Assembly (NCBI GenBank): GCA_027924645.1 | Contig: BSBN01000297.1 | Coordinates: forward strand, 6,200,001-6,264,000 | Direction of reading: 5' to 3' | DNA length: 64,000 nt | DNA from: Cunninghamia lanceolata | Taxonomy: Eukaryota > Streptophyta > Pinopsida > Cupressales > Cupressaceae | The notes under the pieces: generated by a model | What the model saw: only the letters and a program-made list of their open reading frames with translations | Told to the model about the DNA's origin: nothing | Database searches by the model: none | Part shown: one piece after another, positions 35,417-48,426 of the stretch | How positions within the stretch are numbered: position 1 is the stretch's first letter | How the letters are laid out: the number at the start of each line of letters is the position of its first letter | Program-made: the position numbers and the translations under genes

Positions 35417-37245
35417 GACATGTATCACTATTTTGTTGTACTTTGTATACCTTTTATGACATGATTCTAAGAGATGGACAAATGTTTGATATTTGTACAT
35501 TTGGGCATGTTTTGATGATTATATGATGATGCAGTTTATTGATGTTCTACATGCATGTGTTTTTATGTTTATATGCTATGGATGCACTCTATCTTATGAT
35601 GTTTTGTGTATGTGATGCGCACTAGATGGATTAGGATGATATGATATGCAAATGTTTATGGATATGATTTATGCAGCTCTATATGGATACGTTTATGTTT
35701 TTGATTTTTTTGATATGATATGCGAATGCACATGTATGTGGATGACCGAATGCTCTTATGATGTATGCAAATGATGTAATGATGTGAATGACTATCTCAT
35801 GTGATATGATATGCTATTTATGCTATGCTTTTGATATGTCCAAATATACTCAATCGACACAGAGATGATATAGACAAGTGGGAGAGAAGAAATGAAGAGA
35901 TATAGGCTTTCATTTGATATACTACAAGATGTTCTTTATTGCATGGTTGATATGGATTTTGGGATATGGGATGGATATGGATTGTCATCTTGATATTACA
36001 AGTCTTTTGCTTTCATCATTGGGCACTTTTTGGTATTTTTCTCTTTTTGAAATGTTGTAAGAAAATACAAGCATCTAGGTATAATTAGACCGAGATGACC
36101 TGAGTATTCCTTACATGGATTTTGATATAGCAAGTTGATACAAGCATCTAGTCAAACTTGAATCTAGATGACCTGAGTACTTCTTGCATTTCAATAGAGA
36201 AGGATTGCCCCTTTTCATGTTCAGACCTTGGAATTCCTCGATGATCTTTTACTGATCATGTCTTTAGACAAAAGTCATCACATTACTAAAGTTTAATCCA
36301 CAAACATTAGACAAAGAAAAAGATTATGCCCCTATCATAGCATCTCTAGCTTTTGGCATCCTCGAGTAGCATTCTTGCATTAGATGTGTATTTTTGCCAT
36401 AATTGATATAGAATTGGTTGGAGTGTTTTGGTATGGTGCTCTGTTTTGCTTTGGACAGGTTGATGTTTTGGGTCAAGAGTTTTTGTTTTGGAAGGCTTGC
36501 TTTGCTGCATTTGCTTGTCTAGTGAAAGGTATCACAATCCTTTATTTGTATCCTCTTAGAACATGTGGCATTCAAGAATCCCAATCTGTAACTAGGTCGA
36601 GGAGTTGCCCCCAGTTTAGACAAAGATCAACTTATTAGGGGCAATACAACAATAGATATGGAGAGATGGACCTTAAGGGACTGACCTAGTGCCTCAAGGG
36701 CTCATTGCTAAATGGCCTTGCCTACGCGATGACGTAGAGGCAACGTAGTTCGAGGTGAACCTAATGGACCCTAAGACCTAGGCAATGGCAGAGATGCAGA
36801 AATGGTATGGACTCAGATAAATAGAAGGACCAGACATGGAACGGATGGGACAATAGGGCATCGGGGGCTCATTAAAAATGGCCTTGCCTACATGATAGCT
36901 CAAAGGTGACGTAGTTCGACAATGGTTTAGAGGACTGGTTCAAGATGAATGATATGATGGCCACAAGAGACATGAGGTTACAATAGATGGAGGAAGTGGT
37001 TTGTCGCAGATAGCACCTATTTACCAAGTTTTCACCACTTGCTTTTATTTGCACAAAAGCTAAGAGTACACATGACGCCTGTTTTCCAGGTTTTCATCAT
37101 GGTACCTATCCTAGGTGCCTGTTTACCAGGTTTTCACCATAGGATGATTTTTTGTTACTTTTCTATTTTTTTGATTTTTTTGTTTATTTTTTTATCACTT
37201 TTTGATTTTTTTGGATTATTACAGGACTCCCTTCCATTGGGGTTT
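35417..37245. other. Element A non-coding region between the PMD gene and pol
   Basis: No gene is visible. It is related to the B internal block: words such as CAAGCATCTAGGTATAATT, AAGGGACTGACCTAGTGCC and GGTTTTCATCATGGTACC appear in the same order as in 49380-50690. This shows A and B share their 3' non-coding region. A 90-bp motif (GATACAAGCATCTAG...GATGACCTGAGTA) is repeated at 36065-36110 and 36130-36180. Confidence 0.7.
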
Positions 37246-40200
37246 TTAGGTATAGAACTTGCGAAGATGGATGTTGTTGATAGGATCATCGAACAGTTCA
37301 CCTTCAGATGTAACCAATTGATATGCTCCTGACCCATAGGCTGCAATGATGACATAGGAACCTAACCAGTTGGGTTCAAACTTGCCTTTCTTTTCTCTGT
37401 CTTGCTGATTTCTAGGGTTTTCTCTTAGGACGAGATCACCAACTTGGAAGACTTGGGTCTTTACTGTGTGGTTATAGCTTCTAGACATTCGCTGCTGATA
37501 AGCTTTTAGGTGGTTAAAGGCATGTTGCCTTCTCTCTTCGAGTAGCTCTAATTCTTGGAGTCTGGTCACTCTATACTCTTCATCAGATATGAGGCCTTTT
37601 AACGAAACTCACAAGGATGGGATCTTGACTTCAATGGGCAAGATAACTTCAGATCCGTAGACTAGGGAGTATGGTGTTGCACTTGTGGGTGTGCGGATGC
37701 TTGTGCGATAGGCCTACAACGCTGGATTTAGTTGGACATGCCAATCATGACCAACATCATTGACAGTCTTCTTTAGGATTTTCAAAATGGTTTTATTTGA
37801 TGCCTCAGCCTGGCCATTGCCTTGGGGGTAATAGGGGGTTGAAAAGCGGTGCTGGATATGGAATTTCTTGCATAGTTCCCTGACATCTTGGTTTTTGAAA
37901 GGTCGCCCATTATCTGTGATAATGGACAAAGGGACACCATAACGACAAATGATATAGTTTAGGATAAAAGAGGCAATCTTCTTGCCTGTGATATTTGCTA
38001 AGGGCATGACTTCAATCCACTTCGTGAAGTACTCAGTGGCAGTGATTATGAATTTAAGGCTATTGGAGGAAGAGGGGTGAATCTTGCCCACTAAGTCGAG
38101 TCCCCACTGATAGAAAGGCCAAGGAGTTGTCAATGGCTGCAGTTCTTGTGCTGGTGCATGTATCAGGTTCCCATGGATTTGCAACTTTTTGCACTTCTTT
38201 ACAAAATTATAGGAATCTTGTTCCATTGTTGGCTAGTAGTATCCCATTCGTATGAGTTTCTTGGCTAGGGTAGGGCCACTAGAGTGGGTCCCGCATAGAC
38301 CATCATGCACTTCGCTCAGGGTAGTTTGATATTTCTCACTATCGAGACATCTAAGGAGAGTACCATCGAGACCTCTGCGATATAGGGTATTGGCAACAAT
38401 GGCATACCGAGATGCCTAACAGATAAAGGTTCATTTTTTGTTACTAGAGAGATCAGGTGGGAGGGTATTCTCTTTAAGATAGGCAAATATTTTTCCATAG
38501 AGGGGGGAATTAGTTCTAACAATGTGGCAAATGATATGGGATTCAGGGGTGTCATATGTAGGGTAGGACACTGGCTCTACCAAGAAATCGTAACGTGATT
38601 GATTATCTAGAATGTCGAGGAGAGATGCTATCGTTGCCATCGTGTCTATAGCTTTATTCTCAATCCTTGGTATCTGCTCAAAAGAGATCTTGATGAAGTA
38701 TTCTTTGAAGTCATTGACCATTCGTTTGTAAGGGATCAGTTTCTCATCTTTTGTCTGGTAGTCATCATTTACTTGATTTATGACCAGTTGTGAGTCGTCA
38801 TACACTTGAATCTCTTTGATACTCCATTCAACTGGTAGCTTGATACCAATGACTAGGGCTTCATACTCTGCCACGTTGTTAGTACAGGGAAACATTAATC
38901 TATATGATTTAGGAATTATGTTTCCACTAGGTGTGATCAATAAGATACCTACCCCCGATCCATGTTGAGTGTATGATCCATCGAAGTACATTTTCCAAAT
39001 TGTTGTGGTTATGTGAAAAATAGATTTGTCTGTAAATTCAAAACTCAAAGGGCTGTCATCTATTAGAGGTGCATCTTCTAGTTGATCTACAAGTATTTGA
39101 CCTTTTATTGCTTTCCTGTCTACATACTCGATATCGAACTTGCTGAGAAGCATGACCCATTTAGACAATCTACCTGTTAGGGCTGCTTTGTTGAGTAAGT
39201 ACTTGAGTGGATCGATCTTTGCTACCAGTTTGACTGAATGCGACAACATGTAATTTCTCCATTTTTGTGAAGCGAAGACCACAGCTAGACATGCTCTTTC
39301 AATTGGTGTGTATTGTAGTTCATAGCCAACAAGTGTTCGACTGATATAGTAGATTGCTTGTTCTTTCCCGTCATAGTTTTTCTGTACAAGGAGAGCTCCC
39401 AGAGCTGTTTGTGTAGCTGAGATATATAGTAGTAGAGGTTTACCCTGAATCAGTGGCATCAATACAAGTGGCTTCATTAGGTATTCTTTTAACTACTGAA
39501 ATGCCTGCTCACATGAATTATTCCTTTTGAAAGGGACATTCTTATGTAGAAGGTGAGAAAATGGGTAGCACTTGTCTGCTAATTAAGAAATGAACCTTCT
39601 GATAGATTGTAGTTTTCCCTATAGGGAGCTTAGCTGAGTGAGATTTTTAGGAGGTGGCATTTCCATGATGGCCTTTACTTTAGTTGGGTCGAGTTCGATT
39701 CCATTTGTAGACACTATGTATCCCAGTAGCTTACCTGAGGTTACTCCAAACACGCACTTTTTTGGATTGAGGTGCACATTAAACTTTTCCAATGTGTTGA
39801 AGATTTTGTCTAGCACTACCAGGTGTCCTTCTCTTGTGAGTGATTTAGCTAGAATGTCATCAACATAATCTTCCATTATAGTGTGCATCATGTTTTGGAA
39901 GATTGTGGTCATAGCTCTTTGATATGTTGCACCGGTATTTTTCAAACCAAATAGCATGACACACCAACAATAGGTGCCCCAAGGACATGTGAATGTAGTC
40001 TTGTGTTGATCTTCAGGTGCAATTTTTATCTAGTTATATCTGGAAAAACAATCCATTGGTGACAACATAGTGTGCCCCGCTGTGAGATCTACAATCATGT
40101 CAATGTTTGGCAGGGGGAAATCATCCTTCAGACAGGCTTTGTTCAGGTCCCTGAAGTCATTGCATATTCAGACTCTGTCGTCTGGTTTAGCCACTGGTAC

Positions 40201-43200
40201 TATGTTTGAAACCCACTCAGGATAGTCTATTGGTCTAATGAATCCAACATCTAACAGTTTCTTTAGCTCTTCTTTCACCATGAGGGCCACATGCGAGTGC
40301 ATCTTTTTGAGTTTTTGCTTTACTAGTTTAGCTCCTGGAGCTAAAGATAAATGATCCATTATGATATTCGGATCTAGCCTTGGCATGTTGGCATATGTCC
40401 ACGCAAAGTTGATTTGTTTTCTCTTGAAGAAATCAGTAAATGTTGGTTTTTCATGTTCTGTTAAAGCCTTTGCCATGTGGACCAGTTTGGGATTATCACC
40501 TGTGCTCACGTTGATCGGCTCTATTGGTTCTATCAAGATTGAAGATCTCTCTTGATGTGTAAGATTGAGTAGAGGGTCAAGCCTTCCATCCTTCAGTGCC
40601 TCAAAGAGGTTTTCACCATTGGATACATCTTTATTTTTACTATTTTCATGATCTAACACTGCCGCAGAGTGGTTTTCACCATTAGATCTTTCTTTCATTT
40701 TGACATTTTTGAGACTGAAAGACTTGACACTCTCACCAAAATAGGCCTTCTCGTTGAGTTCTATAGCATAGCCATCTCTGTGGTCCCTTGTGGATATATG
40801 ATCTCTAAGTTCAAGATAGTCTATGATGGCTTCATCATTCTCAAAGGTATCAAGCTCAGGGGTAGTGCCTTATAGGTCCCAATCTATGAGTTCAGGGTGC
40901 ACTAAAGGTAAGGGGTCATTGGGCTAGTCTGGTTTGATGGCATTGATGGTTATGATAGAGTTGTTAAAAGAGCAGACAAAGTCTTCGATGGTACTCTCTA
41001 TTAGTGGATCCGTCAGGGGGGGTGTCATTCCTTCCTCATGACTTTCACTATCATTATTATGCGAAACAGACTCTAGCGGTCTACCCCTTGGATCTTGTCC
41101 CTCGTTATCATGGGTTGGGTCATACTCATGGACAACATCAATATCTTTATCATCACAAGATGGCTTTGAGAGACTATCCCACTCATATTCATTGGAATCA
41201 GTCTTGCTCCCCATTTGCTGAATTTGTTCAGTCAAATTAATAGTAGATGCTTCTTTTTTTTGTCCTTATTCTTATTTGCTCAGTTGGTTCTTGATGCTCC
41301 AGTGTAACCTAGCCCTATAGTGTCTTGGGCTGTCAAGGTATGAGGTTGGATGGGTTCAGTGATACCATCTTTTCTTAAGCCGAGTGGACCGTGTCCTTCA
41401 TACCCCATTCTTTGTAGCATTTGGAAACCTTGACCATATTGTGCAGTTTGTATAGTGGGATGGTCATGTTGTGTCAATGAACTGCCTTCATCCTTGTATA
41501 ACCATTGTAGGATATATTTTTCATCTCTCTCATCTTCGAGGCTTCCCCATTTGACAAACGGTCCTTTGGTATCTTTATCTTCTTTAGGTTTTCTCAGAAT
41601 GGGTCTTCCATACGATCTTGGAGATAGGGGAGCTATACCAAGTAGAGGGATTGGGAAATTGTGTACTCACCCAAACCCTTATCTTTGAGTTTGAGGTCAG
41701 GTTGGGATGACTTTGAAGAGGAAGCAAGTGTATTTGGGTCAACACAAGATGATGATGAAGCAGAGGCATGGTTGTTAGGGATCACAACTTTAGGTTTCGA
41801 TTGAATGGAGTTGCAGTACTGAAACGGATTGGGGTCACCTTGGATGGTGATCTCTTGGCCTTCATAAGGAAATTTGATACACTGGTGGTATGTTGATGGC
41901 ATTGCTTTCAAAGCATGAATCCATGGTCTCCCAAGAAGAATGTTAGATGCTAGCTCCATATCAAGGACTTGGCAAGCCACATCTTTTACTATAGGTCCCA
42001 CTCTAATTGGTAAAATTACAATTCCCTTCGAAGTCCTCTCCTCTTCGTCATAGGCTTTGATAGTGATTTTCTTTTTTGGATCTATAGCCTTCTCTAAAAA
42101 CCCCAATGTAAGGATTAGCTTCAATGTAAGTTTCAAACCAGCTCCTCCATTGATTAGGACTCTCTTTATCTTGTGTTTGTGTATGAAAGCTTTGATATGA
42201 AGAGAGGCATTATGGGGTTGAGTGATTGACATATCATCCTTTTTAGTGAATGATAAGGAGTGAGGTGAGATAATGTGACCTACCATGGTTTGAAACTATT
42301 CTTCAGCAAGGTTCGTGGGAATGGAGGCTTCCGCTAAAGCTTTGTCAAAAATGGCCCTATGAGACGGGGATAGACACAGAAGTTTAAGAATGGAGATATG
42401 TGCAGGTGTCTTATGGAGTTGGTCCAAGATACTGTACTAATTTTCCAAGGTGGCGGATGTTCCTCTAAGAGTGACTAAATTACTGCGGGTGGTAACATTA
42501 CAATTCAGATCTTTGTTTATAGTGATCACATTGATGTGTGAATCACTTTCCGAGATATGGTTAACAACATAGTCAAAGCCGACATTTGTGTAATTTGCAT
42601 TGTTAGATCCACCGTTGTTTTTGTTGGAAGGTCCTCCCTACTCATAGTTGGGAAGAGGATCCTTGAATGCCTAATGATCACTATTAGAGGTATATCAGTC
42701 AATGGATATTTTGTTTTGCTTGATCAAATCTTGGATGGTGTGTTTTAGCACAATGCAATCATTGGTTTTGTGCCCCCTGTTTTAGTGGTACTCACAGAAT
42801 TCGTTGTCGTTCCACCAATGAGGTTTTACTTTTGGTTCATATTCTCATGCTGAGGGAAGTGTTATGATCTTGTTCGTGATTAACTTCCATAGGGCAGTTT
42901 CCAATGATTCTCCCAAAGGTGTGAACTTTCTCCTAGGTTGAAAATTTGTAAACCGCGATTCTATGTTTCTTGGTTTGTTTTGTGCAAGGTTGTTTTGAGG
43001 AGTTGATAAATTGAAGATTGGTTGTTTGGGTGCCGCATTCTTGGCATCTACCACCCCATCGTTCACAACATTTTTGTTTTTTGTCTAGAATCTTGGTTTG
43101 TCAGTGTTGGTGTTGGTACTAGGAGTGTCCTTATATAGCTTTATTTGACCCTTGGCGATTAAAGCTTTTTCAATGATGAGACCCATTTCAATGACCTTGC

Positions 43201-44068
43201 TAAAGGAAGTAGGACATTGGATTTGTATCTGATAGCTTAGGTTAGTTTGTAAGTTATGGACAAACATTTTCAACATTTGTTTTTCAGGCATTTGGTGTGG
43301 GCACTTACTTGCCAGTTGTCTCCATTTTTGTAGGAAGGCGGCAAAAGATTCTCCACCTTTTTGTTTGGTGTTACAAAGATCCAATATTGAGGTGTCGTGC
43401 TCAATATTGGAAGAGAAGTGGGTGACAAATTTGTCTACAAGTTCATTGAATGTTTTAATGCTGGGTGGTAATCTAGAAAACCACTCCATGGCTTGTCCTC
43501 CCAAGCTTCAAGGAAATAGTCGCATAAGGTAAGTGTCATTATGTGCGACCTCAAGACAAGCAGTGTTGAATTCCCTAATGTGGTCCCTTGGATCACCTTT
43601 TCCTCTATATTTATCAAATTTTGGCACCTCAAATTTAGAGGGGAAAGGTATCATGATCAAGGTCCTATCAAAAGGATATGGTGAAATATCCTCTAGGGTG
43701 TAATGTTTAGTTGATGCTCCTATTTTCATGTCTGTGAATTGTTGTTGTAAAGCTTGGATCTGTTGGTTCACTAGACTTAGGGCATCCATGGAATCAATGG
43801 TTACTTTGTTTTTGTCCATGGGTACTTCCTCATGTCTTCTTCCCTCAGGGTTTCTTTCTTCCTTAGATTCTTTTAGAGCCTCTACGTCAAAATCTTTAGG
43901 GATCTTGACTCCTAGATTTGCTAGGTGTAAGAAGAATTTAGTAGGGTCTTGGGCAAGTACCTTTTCCAATAGGCACTAAAATTTTGGGTCATGTTGTGTT
44001 TGAAGGATCTCTTCCATAGAAATTTCTTCATCACTTTTGTGACTGTTTGGGACAATTTTCTCAGCCAT
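37246..44068 (-). pseudogene. Element A gag-pol (Tat/Ogre-like), degenerate
   Basis: Frame from ATG 44068. Gag is 44068-42750 (RGKGDPRDHIREFNTACLEV, GGQAMEWFSRLPPSI), with a C-X2-H-X4-GH-X4-C zinc knuckle near 42765-42800. The protease is at about 42290-41900; its active-site Asp is Asn (VLINGGAGLKL), while LLGRPW is kept. The G-patch is at 41280-41477. RT spans 40360-39620 with YVDD. RNase H is at about 39480-39100, and a second RNase H with a MYFDGSYTQHGSG start lies near 38990, diagnostic of the Tat lineage. Integrase (38316-37700) has H-H-C zinc residues with the last Cys lost, and ITDNG and GQAEASNK around catalytic D and E. The C-terminal domain ends with TAA just before 37246. Stops include TAG, TGA and TAA, and most fit C-to-T or G-to-A changes. 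Confidence 0.88.
41280..41477 (-). other. G-patch domain in element A pol
   Basis: Translation contains MLQRMGYEGHGPLGLRKDG, the G-patch signature (hydrophobic/aromatic start and spaced glycines), a motif thought to bind RNA or partner proteins. It lies between protease and RT, and the same domain is retained alone in element B. Confidence 0.75.
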
Positions 44069-46297
44069 TTCAATCTATTTTTGTTTTTGAGACCGTGTTA
44101 AGACCATGCAAGGTGACTAGAGATGGGATGGAGTGAGGTTTTTTTAGCAAGGTGCTAGAATGTGACAAGAGTCAAACAAGTGGATGAACAAAATGATAGT
44201 CGAAGCAAGGATGATAGAAATCCATTTACTTGATGTGGACTAGTCTTGCACAATCCCCTAGTGGAGTTCCTAGAGAAAAGGATAAGTGATCCTTGATATT
44301 GGAGACTCACTAGGTTTGTTTGAGGTTTGATGTGATCAAGAAGAGCTTGGTTCTAACCTTGTTGGATTTTGGAAGAATTTTGTGAGAGTTTGGATGAAAA
44401 AGTAGCTATGATGTGGAAAAAGAGGGAAATGGTTGATTTTGTAAGATCTTAATTAGATTTTGGAACAATTTGAGATAGGTTTTAAAATGGATTTGAACAG
44501 TTGACAATTTCTCTCTTGGAAGGTATGGATTTGCTCTCTGGATTGAATGCGCAATAGTAAATGCAGCACAACAGAGTTCAAATATGCCACAAGTCTAATC
44601 AAATGCGCAACACTGGTGATTTTTCAAAAGCGCTGCAATAGAGTTTAAATGCGCTGAAAGTTGAATCAAATGTGCCATAGGTCATGACAAATTGCATAAT
44701 TCTAGTTTTTGTCTTGGTTTTTCAAAGTTTTTGGAACGTTTTTCAATATTTTTCTATTTTTGGGTTGAAAACTTGGTGTTTCTAAAATTTGATGTTCAAT
44801 TATGGCAAAAACATAGCAAAACATAGAAGTTTTCATGATTTTTATCTTTTGTTATTTTTTTGTATTTTTGGACTATTTTGACTCAAAAACAAGTACACCC
44901 TAGGTTGGATATGATAGTATTTGTTGAATCCTCTAGCTGTGCATATTCAAAGCATGTAGCTCTAAGATCTGGTAGCATTGGCTCCCCTCCATGACACTCA
45001 CTTCTCACGCATACTAGATCCAGGTTTCCTTAGGCTCATACCCCCACCAAACCATAGGATTGTCCCTGCTACCTCTACTAAGAATCACATGAATCAAGGC
45101 TGCTTCAAGAGCTCCGCCCTTTGTGTCAACAAATAGGGGTTTTTGGTATACAATACAAATGGTTCATAGTCAAGGCAACCGTTCGAGTGGTTACACGTGC
45201 AGTGACACTACTCTCCATTATGGAGTCTCCCAGCCTCAAAGGGTTGTGCCTTAGAGGGTTTTGTGGGGAGGTTAGTCATCGGTGTAACACAATAGCACTC
45301 GTTGCAGGAGGTTTTTACCCTAAGCACAATTTATTTTAAGTGGATTGGTAGGGCTTGGCTTTAGCCTGTTACCACTCGGGGTCATTCCCACTTGGACAAG
45401 TGTGCATCCAAGGGCATGCCCCTCTAAAGGTAAAACAGATGGAATAACAAGTCTGGTGTTCTAGTCACCCAGTTAAGGGAAGAGCATAAACCTATTGTCA
45501 TTCAACAATCACAGAGAACACTGATTAATCTAATCCTAGTTAAACAAAAAACAACTAAATGGGCTATCTACTTGTGCACTCACGCATTTGTTAACTTTAA
45601 AAAGATAGCATTGTTCAGTTTCTTATTTGTAAGATAGCAATGATCTAACTAAAGAAGATATATGCAGATATAGCAGTGGTTCAATTACTTTCTTCCTAGT
45701 TATGGACTACATGAAATTTGTATGCATGCATTTTTTTGTTACTTTTTCCCTTAATTAATCTAAATGAACTAGTCAATGCAGATAAATGATCTAATCTAGC
45801 CTCTAATCTTGCAAGACAAACGTTAGCTCAAACATAAAAATTAGATGAAACCTTAAAGCTACAGTGCAGGACAGAAGCACCACTATGCACTCTGAATGCG
45901 CAGAAACAGAACTTACATGTGCCGTTATACATATGTGCTAAGATAGGTGTCAAAAGTGCTATAATAAGAGACATATGCATTAAACTAACAAAAGCATTGT
46001 CAAACAGTATAAAAGTGCCGTGATGGAAGGCATATGCGCTGTAAATGCAAAAGAGTTAGAACAAGGGTTATAACCAAAACAGAATGTGTATGCACCATAT
46101 CTGTAGAAGCGCCGAAACAAAAGGCAAAAGCGCCATTTCAAAGATTGAATACATCAAACTTCTACATGCATTGGGATAGGAAGTATATGTGCCACGGGAA
46201 TACTCAGATGCGCTGAATCAACCTGTCAAAGTTTGTACGAAACCTATATGGAACCTGCGTCTCAAAAACTCAGATTTTGATTAGATACAGAGGCAAG
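44069..46297 (-). other. Element A 5' leader
   Basis: About 2.2 kb without a gene. The segment 45120-45480 matches 53850-54250 in element B (CAACCGTTCGAGTGGTTA and following). Arrays of ATGCGC-type words at 44541-44700 and 45888-46225 resemble those at 23637-23885 and 53400-53565. Confidence 0.7.
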
Positions 46298-46316
46298 GGC
46301 CCCATGGTGGGCTCCA
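46298..46316 (-). other. Primer-binding-site-like sequence of element A
   Basis: Minus TGGAGCCCACCATGGGGCC three bases from the 5' LTR; element B has the related TGGTGCCCACCGTCGGGCC at 55432-55450. The tRNA was not identified. Confidence 0.65.
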
Positions 46317-46319
46317 AAA

Positions 46320-47338
46320 TGTAAGGGTAAAAATGGGAAAATCAATTTAAGAATATAAACCCAAACATCAATTAAATATGAAGGAAAAGGAGATTTAAAA
46401 CAAACAAAGAGAGAAGATACTCACAACCTTTACCTTACGCCTTCCATTGCTTGCTTTTTCTGTCTTGATCTTGATGGAGATGAATGTTGGCCCTTAGGAA
46501 GCTCACTTCCTTGCTTCAAAGTCCTTAAGATGACAAGATGAAGTTGGCTAGGATACTTTGTGTGATTGAAGATAAGCTTCAACACACTATTGATGGATGA
46601 TATGATATGAAGTGGTGATAGTAGTGGTGCCAAAGGTGCGCTAGTGTTTCTGCAGCATAAGTTTACTCAAGCGATGGATATGAAAGATAGAAGAAGAGGG
46701 TTGTATTTATAGAGTTGGGTGAGGGAAGATCAATGGTTGAGAAGAAATGAGAAGATCAACAGAGGAGGATAGTTGAGGAACGTGCAATCAATAGAAGAAG
46801 GACACATGTCATTCAAAAAAAAACTTTGTTCAGTTAAATACTTTCTTGATGAGGATGAGTTTTGATTTTCTTAAATTAGAATTTATTTTTCTAATTTAAG
46901 AGCAAAGTTACTTTAAAGTTTCTTTAACTCAGCTTTTGCTTTTGTATGACAAGAGGAATATATTTTTAGAAGATATGGAGATTTTTAGAAGATAAGAAAG
47001 CATAATTAAATAAATAGATTTATTTAATTATTTGTAGATAATTGAGAGGAATAAAATATTAAATATATTTTATTTTTGTGGAGATTTAAGATTTTATTTA
47101 AATTTGAAAGAATAAAAGATTTTAATTAAATAATTAAAATTATTTAATTATTTAGAAGAATGAAATTGGTGTAGATGAATTTAATTAATTAAATAAATGT
47201 AATTTATTTAATTAAATGAGAGGAAGTGAATCAAATAAATAAATTTATTTATTTATTTATTGATAGAGGAATGTGAATGATGAAATAAATATTTAAAATA
47301 TTTATTTAGTAGAGTCATGTCATTTTTAGGTGTATACA
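46320..47338 (-). repeat. A-type LTR, right copy (5' LTR of element A)
   Basis: 1019 bp partner of 14043-15082, with PBS-like sequence on its left and TSD ATTCT on its right. Confidence 0.87.
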
Positions 47339-47342
47339 ATTC

Positions 47343-47384
47343 TTATTCCGAGGGAGCTCACTCAAGAAATAAAAGAAAAGACAT
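47343..47384 (-). pseudogene. Sliver of outer-element ORF2 between elements A and B
   Basis: 42 bp whose minus translation (CLFFYFLSELPRNK) joins in frame to the ORF2 segment ending at 57008 and to the segment starting at 14037. It shows that A and B inserted 42 bp apart in the same gene. Its diverged duplicate is at 15087-15128. Confidence 0.75.
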
Positions 47385-48426
47385 TGTTAAGGGAAAATTG
47401 GAGTAAACATGAATAATCAATATAATAATATCAATAATACCCGAAACTCAATGAAATAATAAACAAAAGATCAATCAAACAATGAACAATACAAAGCAAA
47501 CCTCCTTTAATTCTCATCTTCCATTGATTGCCTATCTCAAATGATCTTGTCTATGAATATGGCCCTCAAAAGATGAACTTTCTTGCTATGATACCAAGAT
47601 GTTCAAATGGGAATGACTATGATAGTTTGGCTATGAAGATTAGCTTCACAACAATGATAGTAGTGTGTAGTAATGAGTTTGATCACAAGCAATGAAGGAA
47701 TTGGTGCCATAGGTGTGCTATAATTCCAGCAGAGTAACAATACCTAAAGCTTGGATGAATGCAATGGAAGAATAAGGTTCAATTTATACACTTGAGAGAG
47801 AGAAGATCAATAGTATAGAATGGTTGAGGAATGTGCACAAATAGGAAGAAGACAAGTGTCACACAAAATTTGTTTTATTTGAGTTAACTACTTTCTTTTC
47901 TAAAGATAAGATATGCTTTTTATAAATTAGAAAGTTTTTTTCTAATTTAAGAGATATTGATAAAAATAAGGTTGATTGAGTCAGTTAACTCAACTTGAGA
48001 TTTTTTTTTGCATGATTTGAGAGAAATTAAATAATAAATTATTTAATTTTGTGTGCATGAAGAAGAAGACTTATTTTTAAAAGATTTGGAAGACATTTGG
48101 AGATAGGAAAGCAAATTAAATAAATAAATTTATTTAATTGTTGTGCATGATTCGGAAGAATAAATAAAATATTTGATTATATTTTATTTTTGGAGATTGA
48201 GAGGATTTAAATAAATTTGATTTGATTTATATAAATTTGGAAGAATGATTTTGACTTAATTAAATAATTAACAATTATTTAATTGTTTGGAAGAATTTAA
48301 TTAACTTAGAGGAATATGAATCGAATAAATAAATTTGTTTATTTGTTTATTGATAGAAGAATTAGAAGGGACTAAATATTAAGAGTATTTACTTAGACTA
48401 AATCATGTCATTTTTAGGCATATACA
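47385..48426 (-). repeat. B-type LTR, right-hand copy (3' LTR of element B)
   Basis: Runs TGTTAAGGG to GGCATATACA; partner of 15129-16234 and 55455-57007. Confidence 0.85.

Larger units (their letters stand above)
14043..47338 (-). mobile_element. Element A: Tat/Ogre-like gypsy element, rearranged
   Basis: A-type LTRs lie at 14043-15082 and 46320-47338 (TGTAAGGG to GTATACA). The 5-bp TSD ATTCT occurs at 14038-14042 and 47339-47343. A primer-site-like sequence (minus TGGAGCCCACCATGGGGCC) touches the right LTR at 46298-46316, so the right copy is the 5' LTR. The internal part holds gag-pol (37246-44068) and an antisense PMD gene (23519-35416). The left LTR is not followed by element A's own 3' end. 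It is followed by 46 bp of outer-element sequence and a B-type LTR, exactly as on the right. The interval is therefore a duplication hybrid of A and B and not a clean element. It also contains the insertions at 16693-21617 and 25198-34496. Confidence 0.75.
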
